A stretch of 23,525 bases of DNA. Source: WJMT01 sp964445575. Its GTDB lineage: Bacteria; Acidobacteriota; Aminicenantia; Aminicenantales; Aminicenantaceae. The notes beneath the pieces are model-generated. The model did not search any database, was not told the origin of the DNA, and was given only the letters and a program-made list of their open reading frames with translations. How positions within the stretch are numbered: the stretch's first letter is position 1; the number at the start of each line of letters is the position of its first letter. Shown here piece after piece: positions 15,318 to 22,375 of the stretch. Both the position numbers and the translations under genes were made by a program. Location of the stretch: positions 1 through 23,525 of the forward strand of contig CAYULB010000032.1 in NCBI GenBank assembly GCA_964445575.1. The letters are read 5' to 3'.

Positions 15318-16127
15318 GTGATGATTGATATTCATTCGCACATACTTCCAGAGGTAGATGATGGAGCTAAAGACCTCAAAACAGCTCTGGAAATGGCCCG
15401 GATGGCGGTGGATGATGGGATAAAAAAAATGATCGCTACCCCTCATCTTTTTAGAGGAAGTTTCTCTGCTTCTGGATTTGGTGCTATAGAAAAAGCAAGA
15501 AAAAAATTTACCAAAGCCCTTAAAGAACATGACATTCCGCTTGAGATACTCCCGGGTGCTGAAGTGCATATTTCTCATAATCTTATAGAGGAAATCAAAT
15601 CAGACCGACGTTTTTTGGTGCTGAATCAAAGCCGCTATATGTTTATTGAATTTCCTGCAGACCATGTGTTCTCTGGGGTTAAAGACTTGATTTTCGAGCT
15701 CATGACTGAAGGCATCATTCCCATCATCGCTCATCCTGAAAGAAATTCGGTCTTCTCCCGAAACCCCAATTTTTTGTGCGAGCTTCTGCAGATGGGGGCT
15801 CTGAGTCAAGTCAATCAGGGGAGTTTTAACGGTGTTTACGGAGGAAGGGTCCAGGATGCGGTGTTCCGGTTTTTAGAGAGAGGCTGTGTTCATTTTATCG
15901 CCACAGACTGCCACAACACCTGGGTTATTCAGCCCCGGCTTTCTGAAGCGGCCAGAAAGGCCGGAGAAGTCATTGGAGAAGAGAATGCCAGGGCCCTGGT
16001 TGAGGACAATCCTTTGTGTGTGGTTGAGGACAGGGACATTTCCTATATCCCTGAGCTCCAGGAAGCAGAAGCAAAAAAAAAGACCTTTAAAATCAAACTT
16101 CCTTCCTTTATGAAAAAGAAAGAATGA
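15315..16127 (+). CDS. CpsB/CapC-type PHP tyrosine-protein phosphatase
   Basis: The 270-residue PHP-fold metal-dependent phosphatase has the motifs DIHSHILPEVDDGAKD (5-20, metal His pair), IATPHLF, ILPGAEVHIS, IIAHPERN and FIATDCHN. These match the Mn-dependent CpsB/CapC/YwqE group that dephosphorylates the Tyr tail of the partner BY-kinase. The last metal motif reads TDCHN where SDAHN is more usual, which keeps Asp and His. The C-terminus is a Lys-rich tail of about 25 residues (KKKTFKIKLPSFMKKKE) not typical of the family, perhaps for membrane binding. The start is ATG 15315 or ATG 15321 (MIDIHSH), and both lie at the end of the heptamer array. It overlaps the next gene by 4 bases (ATGA). 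Adjacent to its presumed substrate, the kinase at 13016. Confidence 0.92.
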   Translation: MVMIDIHSHILPEVDDGAKDLKTALEMARMAVDDGIKKMIATPHLFRGSFSASGFGAIEKARKKFTKALKEHDIPLEILPGAEVHISHNLIEEIKSDRRFLVLNQSRYMFIEFPADHVFSGVKDLIFELMTEGIIPIIAHPERNSVFSRNPNFLCELLQMGALSQVNQGSFNGVYGGRVQDAVFRFLERGCVHFIATDCHNTWVIQPRLSEAARKAGEVIGEENARALVEDNPLCVVEDRDISYIPELQEAEAKKKTFKIKLPSFMKKKE

Positions 16128-17605
16128 TAAGGTTCATACCAGCAAATCATGTCTGGTCCAAGCCCCGTTTGGAAAAAAAGACCCGAAAAGCATTGGGATT
16201 TTTAGGCACCAGAAAAGACCTTTTCTGCTCCAAAGTCATCCAGTACGGAATCCTCGGAGTGCTTATTTTTTCTCCTCTTCCAGCAGCTTCTGTTTATGAG
16301 TGGAGCATTCTGGTTATAGAGGTGGCAGTACTGGTCATGCTGGGAGCTTATGTCTTGATGAAGCACAAACCAGTGGTGCTTTCTTCGCAGGAATCTGTAA
16401 TGAAACCGGTCCGGTTTTTATGGGGAGGCTTTTTCCTGTATCTAATATTTCAGATGATTCCTCTTCCTGTTTTTCTCGTAAAAATCTTGAGCCCGGGAAC
16501 TTATCACTTTCGTGAGAAATTTTCTTTGGGCCTTGAGGAGAGGAGCTTCATGAGTCTTTCTGTTTCTCCTTTTCATACTTTTCAGGAAGGGATGGAGCTT
16601 TTTGCCTATGTGATACTGGGATTTTTGATTTTGAAAACAGTCACTCAAAGAACTCAAATCAAACAAATTTTTTATGTGGTCATTGGGATGGGTTTTTTTG
16701 AAGCGCTTTATGGGCTTTTTGAATTGTCCCGGGAAAACCCCTGGATTCTTTTTTATAAAAAAGAAATCAATCTTCATGCTGTGACAGGAACTTTTGTGAA
16801 CCAGAATCATCTCACGGGCTATCTGGAGATGGTCATTCCCCTGGCTATAGGCCTGATTATAGCCAGAATGGATTTAATATGGAGAGGGGGCATTGAATTC
16901 AAAGAAAAAATTTCACTTCTGGGAGAAAAAAGATTTTCTTTGAATCTGATATTCATTGCTTTTGTGATTATTATGACAGTGGGACTTATTTTATCACGTT
17001 CCCGCTCGGCTCTGTTTTCTCTTGTTGTGATGTTTCTGGTGTTTTTTCATTTGTCTGTGTTTTATTTCCGGGGAGAAGGGATATCGCACACCGGCTTAAG
17101 GAAGTTCATACAGGTCTTATTTATTTTTATCATCCTGTTTGCGGTGTATGCTGGGATTGATGCCACTCTGGAAAGGTTTTCTCAAGAAGGTCTTGTTGGC
17201 GGACAAAGACCCCAGTACTGGTCAAATACCCGGGAGATGGCAAAGGACCATTTTGTTTTCGGAACCGGGCTGGGAACTTTTGCCATGGTTTATCCTGCCT
17301 ATGAGGATATTGGATTGTATGGATTTTTAAGACATGCTCACAATGACTATTTGGAATATTTTTCAGAACTGGGACTGATCGGCGGCGGGCTTTTAGGAGG
17401 TGGGCTTCTGCTGCTGATTGTTTTTTCGTTTCTCAGGTGGAGAAAAGAGAAAAATCTCTGGATCAAGGGAATGAGCATGGGATGTTTTGTTTCAATGGCA
17501 GTGATTGCGGTTCACAGTTTTACGGATTTTAACATGCATATTCCGGCAAATATGGTTTTGTTCACTGTGATTGTGGCTGTGTGCTGGGTGTTGAATAGGA
17601 AATAA
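16124..17605 (+). CDS. O-antigen ligase/polymerase-like membrane protein (second of two)
   Basis: The 493-residue protein has a ~45-residue basic cytoplasmic N-terminus and about 11-12 membrane helices. It has the Wzy_C landmarks: Arg residues in LSRSRSALFSLVV and the periplasmic-loop end FGTGLGTFAMVYPAYEDIG followed by RHAHNDYLEYFSELGLIGG, with a clear HNDYLE motif. The larger size and the HNDYLEYxxELG form are common in polymerases beside Wza/Wzc/TPR genes. I lean to this one being the polymerase and the 6740 copy being a polymerase or ligase of a different chain step, but sequence cannot decide. Translation is coupled to the phosphatase gene by a 4-base overlap. Confidence 0.87.
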   Translation: MIRFIPANHVWSKPRLEKKTRKALGFLGTRKDLFCSKVIQYGILGVLIFSPLPAASVYEWSILVIEVAVLVMLGAYVLMKHKPVVLSSQESVMKPVRFLWGGFFLYLIFQMIPLPVFLVKILSPGTYHFREKFSLGLEERSFMSLSVSPFHTFQEGMELFAYVILGFLILKTVTQRTQIKQIFYVVIGMGFFEALYGLFELSRENPWILFYKKEINLHAVTGTFVNQNHLTGYLEMVIPLAIGLIIARMDLIWRGGIEFKEKISLLGEKRFSLNLIFIAFVIIMTVGLILSRSRSALFSLVVMFLVFFHLSVFYFRGEGISHTGLRKFIQVLFIFIILFAVYAGIDATLERFSQEGLVGGQRPQYWSNTREMAKDHFVFGTGLGTFAMVYPAYEDIGLYGFLRHAHNDYLEYFSELGLIGGGLLGGGLLLLIVFSFLRWRKEKNLWIKGMSMGCFVSMAVIAVHSFTDFNMHIPANMVLFTVIVAVCWVLNRK

Positions 17606-17608
17606 ACT

Positions 17609-17622
17609 GTGAATGGTGAAAA
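17609..17622 (+). repeat. heptamer tract, 2 units
   Basis: GTGAATG and GTGAAAA lie between the stop of the polymerase gene (17605) and the AGAAGG ribosome binding site of the next gene. This is the shortest tract in the window. Confidence 0.7.
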
Positions 17623-17628
17623 AGAAGG

Positions 17629-19308
17629 ATGATGATGAAAAGATTGTATTTGGTAGGAATTCTGGGGCTCATGGGGCTTAATTTTTATGTGTATTGGAGT
17701 GTGCATCTGTATTACAAAGGGAAAAACATGTCAAATCCGGATGAGAAGATTTCCCTTCTTGATAAATCTCAGAGGATGAATCCTCTGAATGACAAAGTGT
17801 ATTATGAAAAGGGAAAGGTCTATTTTGAAAGAAGTGTGAAAGAGGTCGGAGAGCCAGAGATAAGAGATGAGAATCTAAACAGAGCTGTGGAAGAGTTTAT
17901 CCAGGCTGTCCGTTTGAATCCAGGTTCTTATGCGGCTCATTTTCGTCTTGCTCAGACTCTTTCTTATAAGAACTATTTTCAGCCCGTTGATATCGATTAT
18001 TATGAACAGTATAAAAAAGCAGCTCTTTTAACCACGTTTGACGAAGAGATTTACTTTGAGATAGGAAGGATACTGCTTCAGAATTGGGGAGACCTTTCAC
18101 AGGAAGACAAAAAGTATGCAGCCGAGATGATGAAAAATATCATTGGAGTGAAGAAAAAACAGGGACTCAGGGAAGTGATTCAAGTGTGGGCCACTTATGT
18201 GGAAGACTATTCCATTATGAATGAGATTTTACCCGAAGAACCAGAAGCCTACCGGATTTATGCTGAATTTTTAGGAGGAAGGTCTTTGAGTCTGAGTGAA
18301 CGGCTGGATAAACTTGCTAGAGCTGAGAGCATGGAGTATAAAACAGCTAAAAGTCTTTATAACAGGGGACTGAGACAGGCAAGGATTTATCATATGAAAA
18401 ATGCCCAGGGTCATCTTTCTACAAGTCTAAGGCAGCTCGAAGGCATAAAGTTTTATCAGGTCCTGGTGGGAGAAAAATGGATTGATGAACAGGAGTATTT
18501 AAACACTCTACAGTCCGTAAACCTAGGATTGGCAAAATTAAAAATACAAAGGACGGGAGCTTTAAAGGAAGCTGAAGGGCATCTCAAAGCTTATCTAGAA
18601 ATGGAAGGGGAAGAAGCTGAAATCGAAGAGCTGGAGAAATTTTTGCTGGAGAGAGATTTTCTTGAGATCAAACCGGGAATAAGCGAGAGCTTTTTCAGGC
18701 TTTATTTAAAACTCACCCTTGACTTTAACCAGCACCGCTATAGGGAAGTGGTTAAAGAAAGAGAAAAAGTAGAAGACCTGTTCTTTTCTGTTTCTTCAAA
18801 TACCCGAAAGGATTTGGTAAAGATTTTGCAGATGGTGGGCGATTCTTATCAGAAGATCGATTTTATTTATGATGCGGGTGAGCTGTATGAGATAGCTCTG
18901 GAACTGGACCCTTTTGATTTTGGAACCCTGATAAGAATGCGCGAAAACTATATTCGCCTCAATGATCAAGCTAAGATCAAAGAGATCGACCAGAAGCTTT
19001 CTCAAGTGTTGATGCCCCAAGAAATGGTATTTGATAATAAAGAAATCCAAAAAGGGAAAATCTTCAGTATTCCTCTTATTTTTATGGAAGAGTCCATTGT
19101 CCCTGTAGATATTGAAATAAGTCAGGAACCGGTGATTCCTTTGGTGGCGGTTTTTTTAAACGGCAGGGTTATTGATGAGCAGTATGTCAGAGACGGGCAA
19201 ATATCAGGGCTGGTGCTTGATGCAGAGAAGGGAGAAAACATACTGGAGATTAAACCCATAAACAGAGATATCGAAGTCATTAAAATAAGAAACAAAGCCC
19301 ATCATTGA
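17629..19308 (+). CDS. membrane-anchored TPR-like protein of unknown function
   Basis: The 559-residue protein starts with a single membrane helix (about residues 5-27, uncleaved anchor). A long helical region with TPR-like units follows, for example the A-EEFIQAVRLNPGSYAAHFRLAQ stretch (about 88-110) and AGELYEIALELDPFDFGTLIRMRENYIRLND (about 415-446). A ~95-residue C-terminal part (about 465-559) changes character to short beta-prone segments (IFSIPLIFMEESIVPVDIEI, VAVFLNGRVIDEQYV) and may be an Ig-like or carbohydrate-binding domain. I do not recognise that domain. The protein should face the periplasm. TPR proteins next to O-antigen polymerases are common and may organise the assembly machine. 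Three ATGs stand in a row (17629, 17632, 17635) after AGAAGG, so the exact start is open by two residues. Confidence 0.8.
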   Translation: MMMKRLYLVGILGLMGLNFYVYWSVHLYYKGKNMSNPDEKISLLDKSQRMNPLNDKVYYEKGKVYFERSVKEVGEPEIRDENLNRAVEEFIQAVRLNPGSYAAHFRLAQTLSYKNYFQPVDIDYYEQYKKAALLTTFDEEIYFEIGRILLQNWGDLSQEDKKYAAEMMKNIIGVKKKQGLREVIQVWATYVEDYSIMNEILPEEPEAYRIYAEFLGGRSLSLSERLDKLARAESMEYKTAKSLYNRGLRQARIYHMKNAQGHLSTSLRQLEGIKFYQVLVGEKWIDEQEYLNTLQSVNLGLAKLKIQRTGALKEAEGHLKAYLEMEGEEAEIEELEKFLLERDFLEIKPGISESFFRLYLKLTLDFNQHRYREVVKEREKVEDLFFSVSSNTRKDLVKILQMVGDSYQKIDFIYDAGELYEIALELDPFDFGTLIRMRENYIRLNDQAKIKEIDQKLSQVLMPQEMVFDNKEIQKGKIFSIPLIFMEESIVPVDIEISQEPVIPLVAVFLNGRVIDEQYVRDGQISGLVLDAEKGENILEIKPINRDIEVIKIRNKAHH

Positions 19309-19335
19309 GTAGTAATAAAAATTCAATAAGTTGTA

Positions 19336-19364
19336 TTGACAAAGGAATAAATTAGGTCTATAGT
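19336..19364 (+). promoter_or_regulatory. near-consensus sigma70-type promoter
   Basis: TTGACA (19336-19341), a 17-base spacer, then TATAGT (19359-19364): 6 of 6 and 5 of 6 consensus matches at ideal spacing. Predicted transcription start is near 19371, 30 bases before the TTG start codon at 19401. This is the strongest promoter in the window and separates the last part of the locus from the upstream operon. Confidence 0.8.
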
Positions 19365-19396
19365 TTAAAGTTATAGTTTATAGTACTTTAAGGAGG
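19359..19396 (+). promoter_or_regulatory. 13-bp tandem repeat and inverted repeat spanning start of transcription and the Shine-Dalgarno site
   Basis: Bases 19359-19371 and 19372-19384 are tandem 13-mers that differ at one position (TATAGTTTAAAGT and TATAGTTTATAGT). TTAAAGT (19365-19371) and ACTTTAA (19385-19391) form a perfect 7-bp inverted repeat with a 13-base centre. The right arm runs into AAGGAGG (19390-19396), a strong Shine-Dalgarno sequence 4 bases before the TTG start. The dyad could be an operator. Confidence 0.5.
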
Positions 19397-19400
19397 ACAA

Positions 19401-20198
19401 TTGAAAAGAGGCGCCTATAAAAAATGCACATCTATTGTCTTAAGTCTATCTCTTATCGTGTTGTACCTACCTAATCTCGCAAAAGCAGAAGGAAATGGAA
19501 CAGGAAATCTCATAGGATTTGTTTTCAGTGAAGATGGAACTACTCCGGTCAAAGGGGCTGTGGTGACTCTAAGAAATGTATCCACAGGAGAGACTTTTCA
19601 AAGCACAGAAACTGATGAACAGGGATTGTTCAAAGTCCAGGAGCTCCAAAGAGGTATGTATATGATGGGAGTCTCATCTGAAAAGGGCGGCTACAATGCT
19701 GAAAATTTAGTGGGTATCCGCTCGGGGAAAACTGAAAAAGTTTCCGTTTCGCTTAAGGAGTTTGATCAGGGACCTCAAAATACAGCTGCAGAGAGCCAGA
19801 AAAGTCAGAATAAGAGCAATGAAAAATTAGTGGGCCGGGTTATTGAATACGAAGCAAATACTCAGATAGCTATTGTGGAAATCATTGAAAAAGGGGAGTT
19901 GAGAAAGAATGACCAAATTCATGCTCTGGGACCTGAAGATGGTTCTGAAACTGATTTTTATCAGCAAGTCAGTATAATGACTCTGAATGATGAACCGATA
20001 AATAAGGCTGTAGAAGGACAGATTATCGCTATCTATTTGGAAGATGAGGTTGTTCCGGGTGATTTGGTCTATCTGGTAAAAAGCAAAGGAATCGTTCCCA
20101 TATTTTTAATCCCCATTGGAATCGCTGCTGTTATAGGCGGAGTCACTCTTGATGAACCGGATGATGAGCCTGATGATGTAACCCCCATAAAGAAATAA
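19401..20198 (+). CDS. exported protein: carboxypeptidase-regulatory-like domain joined to an EF-Tu-domain-II-like barrel
   Basis: This 265-residue protein starts at TTG, a start decided by the AAGGAGG just upstream. It has a signal peptide (1-29, ending AKA before EGN). A CarboxypepD_reg-like beta-sandwich follows (about 35-118: LIGFVFSEDGTTPVKGAVVTLRN, TDEQGLFKVQELQRGMY), then a Gln/Ser/Asn linker (122-141). The segment at about 142-226 matches the translation-factor domain II/U32-C-terminal type barrel: KLVGRVIEYE, ELRKNDQIHALG, TDFYQQVSIM, GQIIAIYLEDEV and PGDLVYLVK. A membrane helix (about 230-250) and an acidic tail end it. The signal peptide implies that the barrel works outside the cytoplasm, which would be unusual. 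Function is unknown; a structural or glycan-binding role is a guess. It has its own strong promoter. Confidence 0.78.
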   Translation: MKRGAYKKCTSIVLSLSLIVLYLPNLAKAEGNGTGNLIGFVFSEDGTTPVKGAVVTLRNVSTGETFQSTETDEQGLFKVQELQRGMYMMGVSSEKGGYNAENLVGIRSGKTEKVSVSLKEFDQGPQNTAAESQKSQNKSNEKLVGRVIEYEANTQIAIVEIIEKGELRKNDQIHALGPEDGSETDFYQQVSIMTLNDEPINKAVEGQIIAIYLEDEVVPGDLVYLVKSKGIVPIFLIPIGIAAVIGGVTLDEPDDEPDDVTPIKK

Positions 20199-20253
20199 AA
20201 GCGGGGAATTTATCAATCAAATGATTTATGAGCCTATAGGTCTATAATCTTTC

Positions 20254-20385
20254 AATTTGCCATTCACCATTTGCTGATTTTTAAATCGACCAGACCAATG
20301 CAGTCAACGCGGTTGACGCAATAAACGCTTCTCGCTTGTCTCGCAATTCTTGCCCATTACAAACCGTATAAACCGAATAAACTAA
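20254..20385 (-). repeat. composite repeat in inverted orientation: heptamers plus 9-bp arrays
   Basis: This fills the 189-base gap between genes, where I see no coding sequence. On the minus strand 20254-20274 reads GCAAATG, GTGAATG, GCAAATT. On the plus strand, 20302-20353 holds units AGTCAACGC, GGTTGACGC, AATAAACGC, TTCTCGC, TTGTCTCGC and AATTCTTGC, and 20359-20385 holds ACAAACCGT, ATAAACCGA and ATAAACTAA. Read on the minus strand the order is GCGAGA-type, GCGTTTATT-type, then GTGAATG, the same as at 7929-8083. No ribosome binding site is visible before the next ATG (20388). Confidence 0.78.
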
Positions 20386-20387
20386 CA

Positions 20388-21563
20388 ATGTCTGCAGAAA
20401 CAAAGCTTTTGATTTTAGGCTCCAGGGTGGAGCTAAGTCCCAGCCAGAAGTCTGAACTGGAAAAATGTCTGAACCAGAATCTGGATTGGAATCGAGTCAT
20501 CAAAATAGCTAATAATGAAGGGGTATCTCCGCTTTTATACCAGAGTTTTAAACCTTTTGTTCTTAGAATTCCTGATACGGTGGTCTCTAAACTGCGTCAG
20601 ATGTACATCAGAAATTCAGCACGCAATATCTACCTCTTCCACTCGCTCAAACCCGTACTGGATGAGGTTGAGAGAGCCGGACTTCGAGCCGCCTTTATAA
20701 AAGGAGCCAGATTAGCTGAGACAGTGTATAAAGACCCAGGTACCCGATTCTTTACGGATGTGGACCTTTTGGTTGATTCTTCTCATAAAAGCAAAATCCA
20801 TAAAATACTTTTTGAATTGGGTTTTGTTCAAACTCCAAGCGCTCAGATTGGTCGTGAATTGAGTACCCGGGAGAAAATGTACTGGACCTATCGGCCGGTT
20901 TACAGAAAAGGGAAGTGTGAACTGGAGCTTCATTATAATTTTCCCGGTCTTCACATGCCGTTTTCAAGAAAAGATGACCTGTGGCAAAGAATCCAGAAAA
21001 TTCAAATCGAGGGTTCCCCGGCTCAGGTGCTCTCTCCTGAATACGAGCTGTGCCTTCTCTGCCTTCATTCTCAGCAGCATTCCTATTCGAGGTTGGCCTG
21101 GTTTACTGATATTGCTGAAATGGTTGAAAAGGGGAAGTTGGATTGGGACAAGGTATTGGAAATTTGCAGAGGAGAAGGCATTGAGGCACCTGTTTACTAT
21201 GGACTGCACTTGGTGAATGAGCTCTGGCCGGGGACTGTCTCCCAGAAGGTGCTCCGATCATTTCATGTTTCTTTTCTGGAGATGAAGCTGCTTAAATTTT
21301 TCTGGCCCTTGAATTCAGTGAAGTCAAGAAAGCTGGAGGTCATGTTTCCCATGCATGCCCCTACTTTTTTTTCAGTTCTTTCACGCAAAAGACTGGGGCC
21401 CTTTGTTAGGGCTCTTTACAATTTTTTCATTCCTCCCCGTTCCTGGGTTTCTTTTTATTATGGAATCTCTCCTCATTCGTTTAAAATGGTGATTCATTAT
21501 TTATGGCGTTTCTGGAGGCCTGTGTATCTCATTTTCAGGAGATTGGCTGAGACAGGAAGATAA
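20388..21563 (+). CDS. NTP_transf_5-type nucleotidyltransferase family protein
   Basis: The 391-residue protein matches the uncharacterised nucleotidyltransferase family (PF14907 type). Its features are an N-terminal helical part with GVSPLLYQSF (45-54), AAFIKGARLAETVYKDPGTR (101-120), then FFTDVDLLVD (121-130) with the catalytic-type Asp pair D124/D126. A further acidic strand (CELELHYNF, about 178-186) and a helical C-terminal half containing LLCLHSQQHSYSRLAWFTDIAEM complete it. The fold transfers nucleotides to a small molecule or protein, but substrates of this family are not established. Such genes recur in polysaccharide and peptide-modification loci. It has no visible Shine-Dalgarno sequence, and its stop is 4 bases before the ABC ATPase gene, so they are probably one transcript. 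Confidence 0.85.
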   Translation: MSAETKLLILGSRVELSPSQKSELEKCLNQNLDWNRVIKIANNEGVSPLLYQSFKPFVLRIPDTVVSKLRQMYIRNSARNIYLFHSLKPVLDEVERAGLRAAFIKGARLAETVYKDPGTRFFTDVDLLVDSSHKSKIHKILFELGFVQTPSAQIGRELSTREKMYWTYRPVYRKGKCELELHYNFPGLHMPFSRKDDLWQRIQKIQIEGSPAQVLSPEYELCLLCLHSQQHSYSRLAWFTDIAEMVEKGKLDWDKVLEICRGEGIEAPVYYGLHLVNELWPGTVSQKVLRSFHVSFLEMKLLKFFWPLNSVKSRKLEVMFPMHAPTFFSVLSRKRLGPFVRALYNFFIPPRSWVSFYYGISPHSFKMVIHYLWRFWRPVYLIFRRLAETGR

Positions 21564-21567
21564 CAAG

Positions 21568-22371
21568 ATGAATGCTATAGAGATAAAAAACCTTAAAAAA
21601 GTCTATCCGATTGTGAAAGGTTATAGAGAGCTTTTGTTTCATCCTTTAAGAAGAAAGGGGACCACTGCATTAAGAGGGATTGACTTAGATGTGGAATCAG
21701 GTCAGTGCTTTTGTTTGATGGGGCCTAACGGAGCAGGGAAGACCACTTTGATAAAGATATTATCCACCTTGGTTCTTCCGGATGAGGGGAAGGTCTTAGT
21801 AAAGGGCCATGACTTAGAATATGAGATGGATGAGGTCAAAAAACATATTGGGTTTGCACTGAGTGAGGAGAGGAGCTTTTACTGGAGGTTGACAGGTCTG
21901 CAGAATTTGGATTTTTTTGCAGCTTTAAACAACATTCCCTTATCAGAAAGAAGAGACAAAATTCAGGAAGTATTGAATTTTGTGGGGCTTGAAAAGGCTG
22001 CTGAACAGAGGTTCAATACCTATTCTACCGGGATGCGCCAGATGATGGCAGTGGCGAGGGCTCTTTTGACTGATCCGGACATCCTGTTTGTTGATGAGCC
22101 TACCCGGAGTCTGGACCCCATAGCAGCTCAGAATATCAGGAAGTTTTTAGGAAAAGAAATGGTGGAGAATCATGGGAAGACAGTTTTCTGGGCCACTCAC
22201 GACTTATCCGAAGCAGAAGAATTTGCTCATATCATTGCCATTATTGTAGAGGGGCAGATAAGAGTAAAGGGATCTGTGTGTGAATTAACAGAACAAGGGA
22301 GGTATTCTCTTACGGAGGTTTATGAGAAAGCTGTGGGGAGCAGGGGAGAAGAAGCTGGTTTTGGAGGATGA
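21568..22371 (+). CDS. ABC transporter ATP-binding protein (ABC-2/DrrA-like)
   Basis: The 267-residue ATPase has Walker A GPNGAGKTT (52-60), a Q-loop region GFALSEERSFYWRLTG (95-110), the signature YSTGMRQ (152-158; STGMR replaces LSGGQ, normal for this subgroup), Walker B ILFVDEP (172-178) and the H-loop THD (His211). The extra YRELLFHPLRRKGTTALRGIDL segment before Walker A is typical of exporters paired with ABC-2 membrane proteins. It should drive export through the permease encoded directly downstream (4 bases away). The substrate may be a glycolipid, polysaccharide or small molecule. Since the locus already has a Wzx flippase, this is a second export route or an unrelated efflux pump. 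Confidence 0.92.
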   Translation: MNAIEIKNLKKVYPIVKGYRELLFHPLRRKGTTALRGIDLDVESGQCFCLMGPNGAGKTTLIKILSTLVLPDEGKVLVKGHDLEYEMDEVKKHIGFALSEERSFYWRLTGLQNLDFFAALNNIPLSERRDKIQEVLNFVGLEKAAEQRFNTYSTGMRQMMAVARALLTDPDILFVDEPTRSLDPIAAQNIRKFLGKEMVENHGKTVFWATHDLSEAEEFAHIIAIIVEGQIRVKGSVCELTEQGRYSLTEVYEKAVGSRGEEAGFGG

Positions 22372-22375
22372 TATT

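Noticed and set aside
20243..20248. Promoter with TATAAT before the nucleotidyltransferase gene
   Set aside because: There is no -35 match at suitable spacing (AATGAT at the expected place), and it lies 140 bases from the start behind the repeat tract.
22322..22375. Upstream ATG start for the ABC permease
   Set aside because: It overlaps the ATPase gene by 50 bases and lacks its own ribosome binding site. ATG 22376 has GGAGG at good spacing.
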